NCBI GenBank assembly: GCA_050084515.1
Contig: CM114274.1
Coordinates: 20,894,001 to 20,958,000 of the forward strand
DNA from: Blasia pusilla
Lineage: Eukaryota > Marchantiophyta > Marchantiopsida > Blasiales
Length of the DNA stretch: 64,000 bases
Direction of reading: 5' to 3'
Made by a program: the position numbers and the translations under genes. Positions 22,939 to 32,969 of this stretch are shown here, one piece after another (the stretch's first letter is position 1; each line of letters starts with the position of its first letter). The notes below the pieces were generated by a model. The model saw only the letters and a program-made list of their open reading frames with translations, had not been told where the DNA came from and did no database searches.

Positions 22939-24560
22939 GGAGTATCCAAGGAAAGCTCGAACCAGCTTGAGAAGAAGCAAGCTTGGGAAATGCTAGTTAG
23001 AACAGGTTCAGAAGTAGATGAGGTCGAAATTTCAGGCAGTAGATGCCTTGGAGTAGATGCTTAGGGGAGGTAGATTTGTAGGAAGGTAGGAACCCTGAAT
23101 GCCAGAGAAGCCCAAGGAAGAAGAGGGCTCTCAACTTCACTTATAAATACTCTGGTGGGTTTGCTTGAAGGCGGGCATAGACATGCTGTTGGCTAGTAGA
23201 CACTCGATCTCTTGAGCCAAGCTAACCAGCAGAGTTATGTGCTCCCAAGTCTAGGTAGTGTGTAGTGTGCTTGAAGGGGGCTGAGAAGAAGAAGGTCTCT
23301 CATGTACTCTATGATTTTGTGATACACAGGAGGTAGCCCTGTGAAATGAGTTCACACCATTGCCCTGTATCTGAGTATGTGCATGATTGAGTGATGAGTT
23401 GGGGGCTTGATGAAGGGAGATTCTTGGAGATGATTCAACTAATCATTCAAAAGTGCAGGGAGAGGACAAGAGGTCAGATCAAAGAGAGGGGAGGCAAGCT
23501 TGGGTTCCAAGATTGTGCTCCACCAAGGTGCGTTTGGAAAGCTTGTTGTTCTGCCCACCTAAGCTTGGCCTTTGATACCAATCACATGATTACTTCCAAG
23601 GTGTGACAACCTGGACTTCCAGGTCTGGTAAGTGATAAGAGTTAGTGAGTGGAGAGAGAGAGAGGGTCATGCTTGAGCTCCCCTATAGGTAGAAGACCAT
23701 GGGCTCAGCCTGTTAAGTCTCCTACTACCTGAACAAGAAGGGGGAGAACAAATGGATCAGCAAGGTACGAGGAGAAGAAGAAGGTGATTGCACTACCTGA
23801 TCGGTTAAGAGTTGGGTGTACTTTAGAGGATGCCTTGGTACATTCAACTAGTCCAAGGCAGCACATTGGAGGACCTTATGCTACCCTCGTCATCCTTGAC
23901 TGTGAATTCTAAGTAGAGTGTACTTGTTGGGTTCCACTGGCCACTCCACTCAAAGCACTCAAGAGGAAGGAAGGAGTTTTGGTTAGTAGGATGAGGATAG
24001 GATTGTGATACTGAAGTGGAGAGAGTTCCTCCAACCTCTTAAGGTAAAGAGGTGGGGTTTACAGTAGTTAAGGAATACATCTTGTAGATCTTGATCTTCT
24101 GATTTGGCCCTAAGCTCTTACATGGGACCGAACTGATGGAACTAGCAACATTTTCACCTGGGTTGTGTGCTGGCCATGTATGACCTGGTGAGACATGGAG
24201 CTTTGACGGTGATAAAACTTTGGAGGCATTTTTTAGGGCTTTCCTAGTCGATTTTTCCGTTTGGGTCCGCTTTGTCATTAGAACAACGCCAAAGGATGCT
24301 TTGCGCCATCTTCTAGAACTTGTCGAGAGCTTTCCAATGCACTCAAAATCGCTCGATTTTGACACTCTGAGCTCATGTAGTAGCAATTTCAATGTAGGAA
24401 AGTGCAATCAGTGAAGAAAAGTTATGCAGTTTGCTCTCTACAAGCCAATTTTGACTAGTTCTTTCATACAGTTGATCAATTTTGGAAAATTTCAGGTCGA
24501 TTCGTGTGTGGGAGTGGTTTATGCTTCTATTGGAGCAATAGAAAGCCTAAAATTATGTTT
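22939..24560. other. Non-coding insert between Gypsy fragment and Copia gag
   Basis: About 1.6 kb with no recognised protein. It holds a purine-rich run and TTATAAATACT (about 23150), compatible with a Gypsy 3' LTR starting near 23070. Near 23571 TTTGATACCA reads on the minus strand as TGGTATCAAA, like a Met-tRNA primer site. TGTGACAACC at 23605 resembles an LTR start. I could not close a pair of LTRs or a target duplication for the insert. Confidence 0.4.
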
Positions 24561-24581
24561 TTGTGAGTGAAATCGTTTATC

Positions 24582-25395
24582 ATGGAGTATTCCTCATCAA
24601 TAATCACAAGCAAGAAGCTAGACAAATAGAATTACAATGTCTGGAAGTTTCCCATGAAACAATTTCTCATGGGTCAAGAACTATGGGATCTTATCACATG
24701 TGATGAGGCTAATCCATAAGGTGGCTCAACAGACTTGAATGTTCGCGCTTGGAACAAACCCGCAAGGCAAGTAATCCACTACATTTCAATAACGATCAGT
24801 TCGCCAATGATAGGTCACATTTAAGATGTTGATACCCCGAAGGAGGTCTGGGATGCATCGGAAAAGCTGTTCCAGACATCTACAAAGGCCAGAAAGCATC
24901 AATTAAAATTGCAATTGAACAAAGTGAGGAAAGGATCGCAGAGCATCAATGATTATATTTTGAGTATTAGACATATTGTTGATCAGTTGAATAAAATTGG
25001 AGAAGATGACGATATGATTTTATTCACTCTTCAAGGCCTTCCAAAGGATCACAAGTCCTTTGAGACCTCTATCTTTGTGAGAGATAAGTATCCAACCTTT
25101 CAAGAGTTAGTTCCTCTGTTGATCAGTGAAGAGATGTGCGTAGTAGGCAACGGTAGCTCGTCTAGTCTACAAGAGAGTGCGTTATTTGCATGTTATGGAT
25201 CAAACAGAGGGAGGGGTCGTGGCAGAAACTTCCGTGGTCATGGTGGATATCAAGCATATGGAGGAAGAGGCAATCAATATAACGTCACTCAATCAACTAC
25301 GAACCAGTACGAGACACAATCACAAGATGGTGATGGTGGAAACCGTTGGGATCAAGGTCAGCACTAGAGGGTCCTGGATCTTGCAATTACTGTGA
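24582..25395 (+). pseudogene. Copia gag (UBN2-type), broken
   Basis: The frame starts MEYSSSIITSKKLDK, then a TAG, then NYNVWKFPMKQFLMGQELWD, the usual Copia gag start. Two more stops (TAA) interrupt before QLNKVRKGSQSINDYILSI and KDHKSFETSI. An Arg/Gly-rich stretch leads to a zinc knuckle CNYCEIKGLYAKFC, where the conserved His is Leu. The nucleocapsid finger of this copy would not bind zinc normally. Confidence 0.85.
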
Positions 25396-25522
25396 GATAA
25401 AAGGTCTCTATGCAAAGTTTTGCTTCAAGAAGAAGGCAGATATGAGAATAGGAGCCTTACAGCAACAAAACTATGTGGAGCAACAACACCAAGAGCAGTA
25501 CTAAGAACAACAACATTTATAA

Positions 25523-26970
25523 ATGGAGCATCTTTTGGTTATGACTCATCATATGGGAGCAATGGTCAAGATAGACTCGACAATAGATTGGTACATTGAC
25601 TCCGGTGCATCAAATCACATGACCTCACAAGCAAAATGGTTCAGTAGTTTGGAGCCGATGAAAGATCCTGCAATTGTGCTTACAAGAGATGATACTCAAC
25701 ATCATATCATGCATACCGATAAAGTTCCAATAGCATCAGATGGTCTTTGTGCTCTTGGAAATGTTCTCTATGTTCCTATCATTACAAGAAATCTGATCTC
25801 TGTAGGACAGATAGTTGAACAAGGTTATCAAGTGAAGTTTAACGCAAATAGGTGTTTCATTGAAATAATGGATGACCAGACTACGATAGGCAAAGGAACT
25901 AGATCTCGCAGAATATTCAAATTAGATGTTTCTATGCCAGAGATTCAAACAGCAATGTATGGTCAAACCGGCCAACAAGTCACAAATCTAAATGTTTGGC
26001 ATAAAAGAATTGCACATATGAATCTTCAAATATTACAAAGCTTTCATCATCTAATATAGTAATAGGACTCCCTAAATTAGCGAGTCCTGCTACGTTAGAA
26101 GTATGTCCTGCTTGCCAATTTGGAAAACAAGCTAGATTTCCTTTTCCAAAGCAAGGTAGAAGAGCATCCAAGATATTGGAGTTGATCCACAGTGATGTCT
26201 GGACAGCATCAAAACATAGCCTTAGTGGTTGCTAGTACTTTGTTTCATTTATTGATGACTTTTCTAGATATATATGGGTATACTTTTTGAAAGCCAAGTC
26301 AGAGGTATTCTCTGTGTTCCAAACATTCTGAGTTCTAGTCGAGAAGCAGACTGAACAACACATTCTGAAATTGCGTTGTGATGGAGGAGGAGAGTATCTT
26401 TCAACAAATTTTGATGACTATATACGTCACTATGGCATCCAACGTCAAGTGACTTGCCGTTACACTCCACAACAAAATGGAGTGGCTGAGAGGAAGAATC
26501 AACATATTGCTGAAGCGGCACGAGCTATGCTGAATGAGAAGAACATGTCTAAGGTGTATTGGGCAGAGGCTGTAGCATGTGCAGTCTTCTTAATCAATCG
26601 AACTCCAACAACAGGAGTTCATGATAAAACTCCATTCGAATCTTCACAGGAAGTAAACCTGATTTTTCCTTCTTGAAAGTATTTGGCTATATTTGTTATG
26701 CTCATGTTCCTTCTGAGAGACGTCAGAAATTAGACCCCAAGTCTAAAAGATGTATCTTCATTGGCTATGCTGATGGAACTAAGGGATACAAGTGCTACAT
26801 TCCATCCTCTAGGCAACTTATTACTAGTTGGGATGTTGTCTTTGATGAGCTAAAGTCATGGTATGCTCCATCTGAGCCTATTCCACCTCTAAACTTGTCT
26901 GTTGAGGGAGAGAATATGACTATAAACCAACAGACATTGTCTTCAACTTCCCCAAGTACTAGTGTAGGAT
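25523..26970 (+). pseudogene. Copia protease and integrase, broken
   Basis: The protease is recognised by WYIDSGASNHMT (D-S-G active site). The pre-integrase zinc motif WHKRIAHMN is followed by CPACQFGKQ. The integrase core has HSDVW (first Asp), [12 protein letters not shown], then RCDGGGEYLS, RYTPQQNGVAERKN and INRTPTTGVHDKTP. A frameshift at about 26675 continues as KVFGYICYAHVPSERRQKLD and KCIFIGYADGTKGYKCY. Stops at 26058, 26233 and 26330 and the frameshift inactivate it. Confidence 0.9.
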
Positions 26971-27129
26971 AAAGAGAGGTCCTAGATTCATCAGTTAAAT
27001 CTATGAGTCCATGGACATGAAGAGTACATATTCAGTGTATTGACACTAGTCAGAGCTCGAGTCAGGTGTCAGAAGCATCTACCTCTGAACAACAACTTCG
27101 TAGATCAAGTAGAGTTACACATCTAGTTC

Positions 27130-27835
27130 ATAGAGCGTGAAACTAAGAGTGGATGAAGGAGAGCTGCTTGATGATTCTAATATGTATAGGCGCATGGTTG
27201 GAAGTTTGATCTAACTATAACCAGACCAGATTTGAGCTATGCTATTGGCCTAGTGAGCCAGTTTATGCAAGCACCTCAAAAACCTCATTCTCAAATCCTC
27301 CTCAAATGCTTTGATGAGGATTATGCGGTATGTGAAATTCTCTATTCAATTCGGGCTTCAATTTGAACCTTCTCTGAGTTTTCAATTACAGGGATTCACA
27401 GATGTTGATTGGGCAGGAATCGTGTCTGATCGACACTCCACATCTGGTTATTCATTTACTTTGGGAAGCGTAGCTACAAGTTGGGCTTCAAAGAAGCAAC
27501 CTACAGTTGCTTTATCTTCAACAGAGGCTGAGTATAGAGGAGCAACCAATGCAACATGTGAGGCGATGTGGCTTCATTGATTAATTGTTGAGATTGGTGG
27601 TAGTAACTTTGGACCTAGTGTAATATATGCAGACAATATTAGTAGCAACAAGCTTGCTAATAACCTTGTGTTTCATGCTCGTACAAAGCATGTTGAGGTG
27701 CATTATCATTTTATCAGAGAGAAAGTGCTTACAGGAGAAATTGATCTTGTGTATATAGGTACAGATCAACAAATTGTTGACATCTTTACAAAGGCATTAT
27801 CTAGAGATAAGTTTGAGATGTTTAGAAAGGATTTA
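27130..27835 (+). pseudogene. Copia RT remnant and RNase H, catalytic core deleted
   Basis: After the linker ending SSRVTHLVH, the frame jumps to the far end of reverse transcriptase: DDSNMYRRMVGSL, TRPDLSYAIGLVSQFMQAP. The part carrying the YVDD active site is missing. RNase H follows: GFTDVDWAG, DRHSTSGYSF, ASKKQPTVALSSTEAEYRG, then HVEVHYHFIREKV and DIFTKALSRDKFEMFR. The element cannot have moved by its own enzyme since the deletion. Confidence 0.88.
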
Positions 27836-27841
27836 GGGGAG
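27826..27841 (+). promoter_or_regulatory. Polypurine tract of the Copia element
   Basis: AAAGGATTTAGGGGAG immediately precedes the 3' LTR, the position where plus-strand DNA synthesis is primed. Confidence 0.75.
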
Positions 27842-28153
27842 TATTGGAGATTGAGTTACAGTCAAGCTCATGAGACACCTGAACTGCTACATTTGGTACT
27901 CGCACGAAGTAGGGAAGCTTAATCTTGGTTACTCAGTTAAGCACGATTATCTTAACTAGGGTTAGTTAATCACAGTTAGTCTAACTCGAGACTATGGTTA
28001 AGGGTAGGGTTAGGGTTGCTTTTACATACCCTATATAATTGAGAAGAGGACCAGCCTCCATTCATTCTCTTATTGCAAATTTCGTTCTCCATGGTGGTGT
28101 GTGTGTGTGAGAGCCGTTTTCCACCAGTTATGCTTGTTTAGCAATTTTCCACA
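27842..28153 (+). repeat. 3' LTR of the Copia element
   Basis: 312 bp, TATTGGAGATTG to TTTTCCACA. It carries a 2-bp deletion in a GA run relative to the 5' LTR, plus about two dozen substitutions. Confidence 0.9.
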
Positions 28154-28169
28154 CTTTGCACGTGGAAAA

Positions 28170-28880
28170 CGTGCAACCCGTCCCCCTCGTCAGACGTGCA
28201 ATCCGTCCCCCTCGTCAGATGTGCAACCCGTCGGAGACCGACGGGTTGCACGCTTCCCTCATCTTGGGATAACAAGGCGAGGTACCCGGGAAACCCGTCG
28301 AAGACCGACGGGTTGCACGCTTCCCTCATCTTGGGATAACAAGGTAAGGTACCCGGGACTCGCTGCAGACCGATGGGTTTCTTGCTTCCCTTGTCTGGGG
28401 ATGACAAAGCATGGTCCCTAGGCAACTCATTGGTCTCCGACGGGTTGCAGCTTCCTTCGTCTTGGGGTAACAAGGTCTACCATGGGTTGGAAAGTTTCCA
28501 CCATACGGCAAAACTGAGATACGGTCTTTGACAAACTCGTCTATCCCTCACGGTTTGCACGATTGGACAAGGGAAATCGACGTGAGATCCCCCTGCAACT
28601 CGGTTACCTCCAAAAGGGAAAGCAAGGTGAGGTACCTTTTCAACTCGTCGCACTCCGACGGGTTGCCGTAAGAAATCCATACGAGGTCCCGTAGATCCCG
28701 ACTCCGACGGAATTAGACAGGTCACACAGGTAGGGAGTACCGACTGACAACCGCGTTCAACCGAATGGACTGTGATGGATTGCAAATTGCACTCGAACTC
28801 TGACAGACAATGGTACTTTGTGGATTTGCAACCCACGTGTCTGAGTCCCCAAATTTACAACCTGTCAGACTTTGACAAGT
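28170..28880. repeat. Palindrome cluster in spacer of unit 2
   Basis: About ten members between the Copia insertion and transposase 2. The best, 28221-28251, has exact 14-base arms GTGCAACCCGTCGG / CCGACGGGTTGCAC around AGA. A longer direct repeat (CGCTTCCCTCATCTTGGGATAACAAGG-like, near 28250 and 28318) shows that palindromes can be duplicated together with flanking DNA. Confidence 0.85.
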
Positions 28881-28976
28881 TACAACAAGATTGAATCCAT
28901 TGCGTCAGACAATCTCACCTACCGAACAACATCTTGTCAGTCAAATTCTGTCAGGAGAATAACGGTTACTATTCAC

Positions 28977-28984
28977 TATAAATT
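28977..28984 (+). promoter_or_regulatory. TATA box of transposase gene, copy 2
   Basis: TATAAATT followed by AAACATTCTCATTCTCATTC, same block as at 15310. The distance to the ATG chosen for the transposase (29029) is about 50 bp, so the 5' leader would be short. Confidence 0.6.
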
Positions 28985-29028
28985 AAACATTCTCATTCTC
29001 ATTCTCCATCCGGTGGAATCATTTGGGA

Positions 29029-32000
29029 ATGGATAATTATGTGAAACTCACTTGTGGCAGTCATCTAATGGCCCTTTCTCAATCAGAAATAATTCGACCG
29101 CAAGCTCCTGAGTCTTACATACCAGTGGAGGAAAATTTCCTCTCACTACGATTTCTTCTCCAAATTGGAACAATCTTTGTTTCTAAGGATGTTAGGATGG
29201 ACGGTACGAAGGACGTTGTAGGTGAGATAGTCCAGCCGGTGATAAGAATCTGTAAAGTATGGAATCTCCTACCTCCCAAAAATGGTCAATACATAGTTTA
29301 TGGCTTGCCTTTGAATTCCTCTATTTCCCAAGTAGAGGGTCTAGAATTTCCTAGTGCACCGAGCTCTACGTTTGCCACTCCCAGCTCTGTAGATCCAGAT
29401 TTGACTCCAACTTCACACGTTCGTAACAATGTTGTACTTCTTGAAGATATTCCGGATGTCGTGAATCTCACTGGATCTGTCGGACACCAACCGGGCCCTG
29501 CCTCTGCCTACTCGTTTCTCTTGCGAGTATTAGGCAATAGTTTGCTCTCGTCTCTGCCCTTTAAAATGTTCAAGCACATTCTTGTGGACTAGCTGCCGCC
29601 CACGTACGATGGTAATTGCATTTTTGAGTTGCCTCCATTTGTTGGTCTTTCTCAAAAGAAAGATGGAGGACGCTTGAAGGGTATGGACAGAAAGTCTGAT
29701 TGTCATCGATGGTGCAGGCTTCAACAGACTAGTGCTTCAATTCGAGATGGTCCTTGGATTGTTTCTCGCCGCCAATTTGTTGGAGCCTCGGAGTGTAGAA
29801 GTCCAGGTTGTCCGTATCTAGAGCGCAATAGGTGAGTCAATACGTCGCAATTCCCCCCAAAGAATGGAGAAACTCCATATGAGGTCGGTGCGACCATACT
29901 ACCGGGAGGCCATTGATGTCCTCATTGTCAGGCATCTCCGTTCCGTGTTGGAGCATGTTCGACATACATATTTTTCATTGTGCACAACTTCAGTTCTACG
30001 TCCGAGTACATCAGGCTGGCACTTCATGTTGGCTCCCATATTCATCCTGTTACTAGTGCAATTTAGAGACACATCAAGGAGGATGTGGCAAAGAAAGTGG
30101 CCGAGGTATATAGAAACTCTTCGAGATCAAAGCTCGGAGTGATCATGTTAACAACAACATCACAAATTTGTGAACAATTGCTTGGAATCCCTGGGCAGAG
30201 CGGGATCATGGCTGCTGAGGAGAAACAACTCTGGGAAAATCTCGTATTTTTCGCTGATCCTGAGTGCTTCTTGAACTTGCTGCGTCAAATTCGGGTACTT
30301 GATGGAAAGACGGACGAAATGGATGTCATTTCCAGAATCAAGGTCAACTCAAGTTTTCCTTTTATTTAGAGATGGCAGTTCATGGGCCAAGGAGGTGAAG
30401 GATCGAGGGCTTATGTGTTCAAAATATCAACTACAGGGCCGTCGAGTGGCCTCGATCTTATAGATCGAATGAGGGAAGGGGAAGATCTCTACAACAGCTA
30501 GGTAAGCTTTGATATTTGCTATAAAGTGTTGAATGGATGGTTGACCATGGGTGCTCACGTTTACGACCATGTGGAGAAGGGACTCAAAACTATATTTGTC
30601 TGTGAGGTAAAAGCAGAAGACGTTGGCAGTTTGAAGATGTGTTAGTTTTTCTTATTGAAGGTGATGAAGGAAAACAAAAGGCCACCTCCTGAAATTTATG
30701 GATTCATGGCGGACAATGCACAACCTGGATGGATTGCTATCGGGGAAGTGTTCTGGGATGGAGAGTTCAACCAGTGAGGGAAAGGTCAGATGCTTTTTGT
30801 TGGCAACAGTTTGTGACCCGGTACACCAAATCTTGCATTAAGGAGAATAAGAGAACAGAGCATGTCACTCTATTCCAACGCTGCAAGGACAGCAAAACCT
30901 TGAAACATGCCATGGAGTGCCAAGAAGAACTTCATGGGTGGTGGAGGAAGCATGCGATTAAGGGGAAGTACAAAGAGTTGTGCTCTTGGCTCATTTGGTG
31001 GACTGTACGAATGAGACAATGGGGAAACTTCATGCGGTAGGTGAGTTCAGTATTTTGTCCTTTCGAGGTCATGCTGAGAATTTTTTGAAAAGTTGTAACT
31101 CAAGTTGAGAAGCATGGGAACTATAGGGATTTCAAACCGCAGAAACCAATGCAAGCAACCCGTTGGATGCAACTGGTTTCCTGAGTGTGCAACCCATCGG
31201 AAACCAACAGGTTGCATCAAGAATGTTTGTGCAACCTGTCGGAAATTCACTTGTTGCATGAGTGTCATACCCGTTGGAGACCGACAGGATGCATGAGGAA
31301 TGTTTGTGCAACCCGTCGGAACCCGACTGGTTGCATGAGTGTGCAACCCGTCAGATCTTGATGGGTTGCAAGTTGCATGTATACAAGGCCAACAAATAGT
31401 TCAACTTGGATGGGTTGCAAGCCGCAAGGCTGCGAGTTAACTCAGTGTGCAACGCGTTGGATTCCGACAAGTTGCGTTTGTTTGCAACTTGTCGGATTCC
31501 GACTAGTTGCGTCTGTCTCCGACTCCTCGCATTCAGACAGGTTGCGGCTGTCTCCAACTCCTTGCATCTAGACCCGTTGCATCAATGCAAGTTAACTGCA
31601 ACCCGAAAAATTCCGAAAAGTTGCAAAGCTTCGTCTGTGGACATTTCTTGCAAGCCAACAGAATCTGATAGGTTGCATAAGGATTTTCGAGACCGGACCG
31701 GCTTGCTTCTCACAACCCGTTTGATTCCGACGGGTTTTAGTAGCAGGTTTTTGGGTGCTGCGTTGCAATAAGAGGTTCCTGGGACATTCCAGGGATGCCT
31801 CCGACTTGCAACCCGTTTCAAGTCAGAGGCTAGAAAATCCATGTGCGACCCGTCGGATTTCGATGACTTGCACTTGGATCTTCCATGCCGAAGTGGCCAA
31901 AGTTAATTGCAACCCGTCCGAATCCGACGAGTTGCACTAGATGGTTCCTGGGTGTTGCAACACGTCAGAAATTGACGGGTTGCACAGTCATTCATGGGAT

Positions 32001-32969
32001 GCCTCTGACTTGCAACCCGTCTAGTTCCAATAGGTTGCCTTTTTCTTCGCTTATAGAGCTATTTTCGTTCCCTTCTCACATTTCCGTCGTTGCAGAGATT
32101 GAACATTCATGAAAATGCCCTCTATCCCAACACAAGTGGAGCAGAGAGTGTTCATTCCTCCTGGAGGTTGTCACAAGCATGCCAAAGAATTTCAGTTGTG
32201 GAGACATGCCAACAAGACCAGGAAAGAGCAATCTGTAGCATCCCATATCTTCCTCACAAAAGGCATAACTAAAGGAAAGGGGCCTTCGATTTACGAGCTT
32301 TGTGTCAGGGCGGCTGTGAGATCCGGTGATGAGAAACTCTATGTGGAAGCCTTCAATTGGTACGTAGCAAGAACTCCCCTCGAGCAAGATCTCCACATTG
32401 GTGGGGATATTCGTGGGCGTGTTTCAAGTCGTCCCATACAAATGGTGGTAGAGCAGTCCGAGCGAGACTCATGGAGACCAGATAAGTATCTTCACTTTAG
32501 GCAAGTGAAGAGGCGGCATTGAGGAACGAACTCAATGATTGATTTGGATGAAGAAATTACGCCACCCAGGTAATAAGAGATCCCGGATTGCTCCCAAATC
32601 CGAGTAGAAGTAACTTCTCCAAAATCAATGAATGTTTTCTTTCAAAAGCCCTCAATTGCTGGAAGTTCGCAACATCCGGTCTCTAGGGTAGTTCAACAGT
32701 ATGGGATTCTGGTCTTTGAGGTGGATTGCAACCTCAGAAGGTGGCATATATCTCGGAGCAACCCTGGACGTGGATCCACTTGCAGGGTAGGATCTGACGG
32801 CATTAGGAGAGCATACGGCACTTTCCTAAATAAGAACTATACAAGGACTGGACGACCACTGCCTGGCTTCTGGGGGCTCAAAATCTTTGATCGTTTCACG
32901 AGGACCGGGGATCAATTGAAGTACATGCATCCGCCAATACGAAACCAACTTGCGGATCCGTGTCCATAG
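29029..32969 (+). pseudogene. Mutator-like DDE transposase, unit 2 (most complete copy, broken)
   Basis: Starts at ATG 29029 (MDNYVKLTCGSHLMAL). Exon 1 runs to 31040 and exon 2 starts at 32096; the donor is GTGAGT and the acceptor CGTTGCAG. Motifs in order: ECRSPGCPY and GHxCPHCQ with GSHIHPV (C-x4-C ... H-x-H zinc finger, as in WRKY-GCM1/FLYWCH fingers of Mutator-like proteins), LTTTSQICEQLLGIPG, VSFDICYKVLNGWL (Asp), YGFMADNAQPGW (Asp), CWQQF, RMRQWGNFMR. Exon 2 has LYPNTSGAESVHSSWRL (candidate catalytic Glu). Downstream (32628-32969) the stretch GSDGIRRAYGTFL after QKPSIAG could be a decayed SWIM finger, which is uncertain. Breaks: TAG at 29590, TGA in the finger, TAG at 31038 where copy 1 has CAG, and a frameshift near 32260. 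Confidence 0.55.
31150..32035. repeat. Palindrome cluster filling the transposase intron
   Basis: About eighteen members occupy nearly the whole 1055-bp intron (31041-32095) of transposase 2. Centres vary between CGGAAACCG-like and CGGATTCCG-like types, suggesting subfamilies. The cluster ends about 60 bp before the acceptor. Confidence 0.8.

Larger units (their letters stand above)
21907..28158 (+). mobile_element. Complete-ended, defective Copia retrotransposon with target duplication
   Basis: LTRs at 21912-22225 and 27842-28153 are flanked by the 5-bp target duplication CTTTG (21907-21911 and 28154-28158). The internal order is PBS, Gypsy-derived insert, gag, protease, integrase, RNase H, polypurine tract, which fits the Copia superfamily. 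The two LTRs differ at roughly two dozen positions out of 312 by eye, so the insertion is not recent. It landed in the divergent spacer of mobile unit 2, about 375 bp upstream of the methyltransferase-like start codon. It is dead: gag and pol have stops and the reverse-transcriptase core is deleted. Confidence 0.92.

Noticed and set aside
29864-30142. Plus frame with REAIDVLIVRHLRSVLEHV as a separate protein
   Set aside because: The conserved frame between the two transposases is the neighbouring one (TPYEVGA, CPHCQ, FFIVHN); this is its shadow.
6664-32035. CRISPR-like array of palindromic repeats
   Set aside because: Repeats vary, spacing is irregular, they lie in spliceosomal introns of a plant genome, and there are no cas genes.
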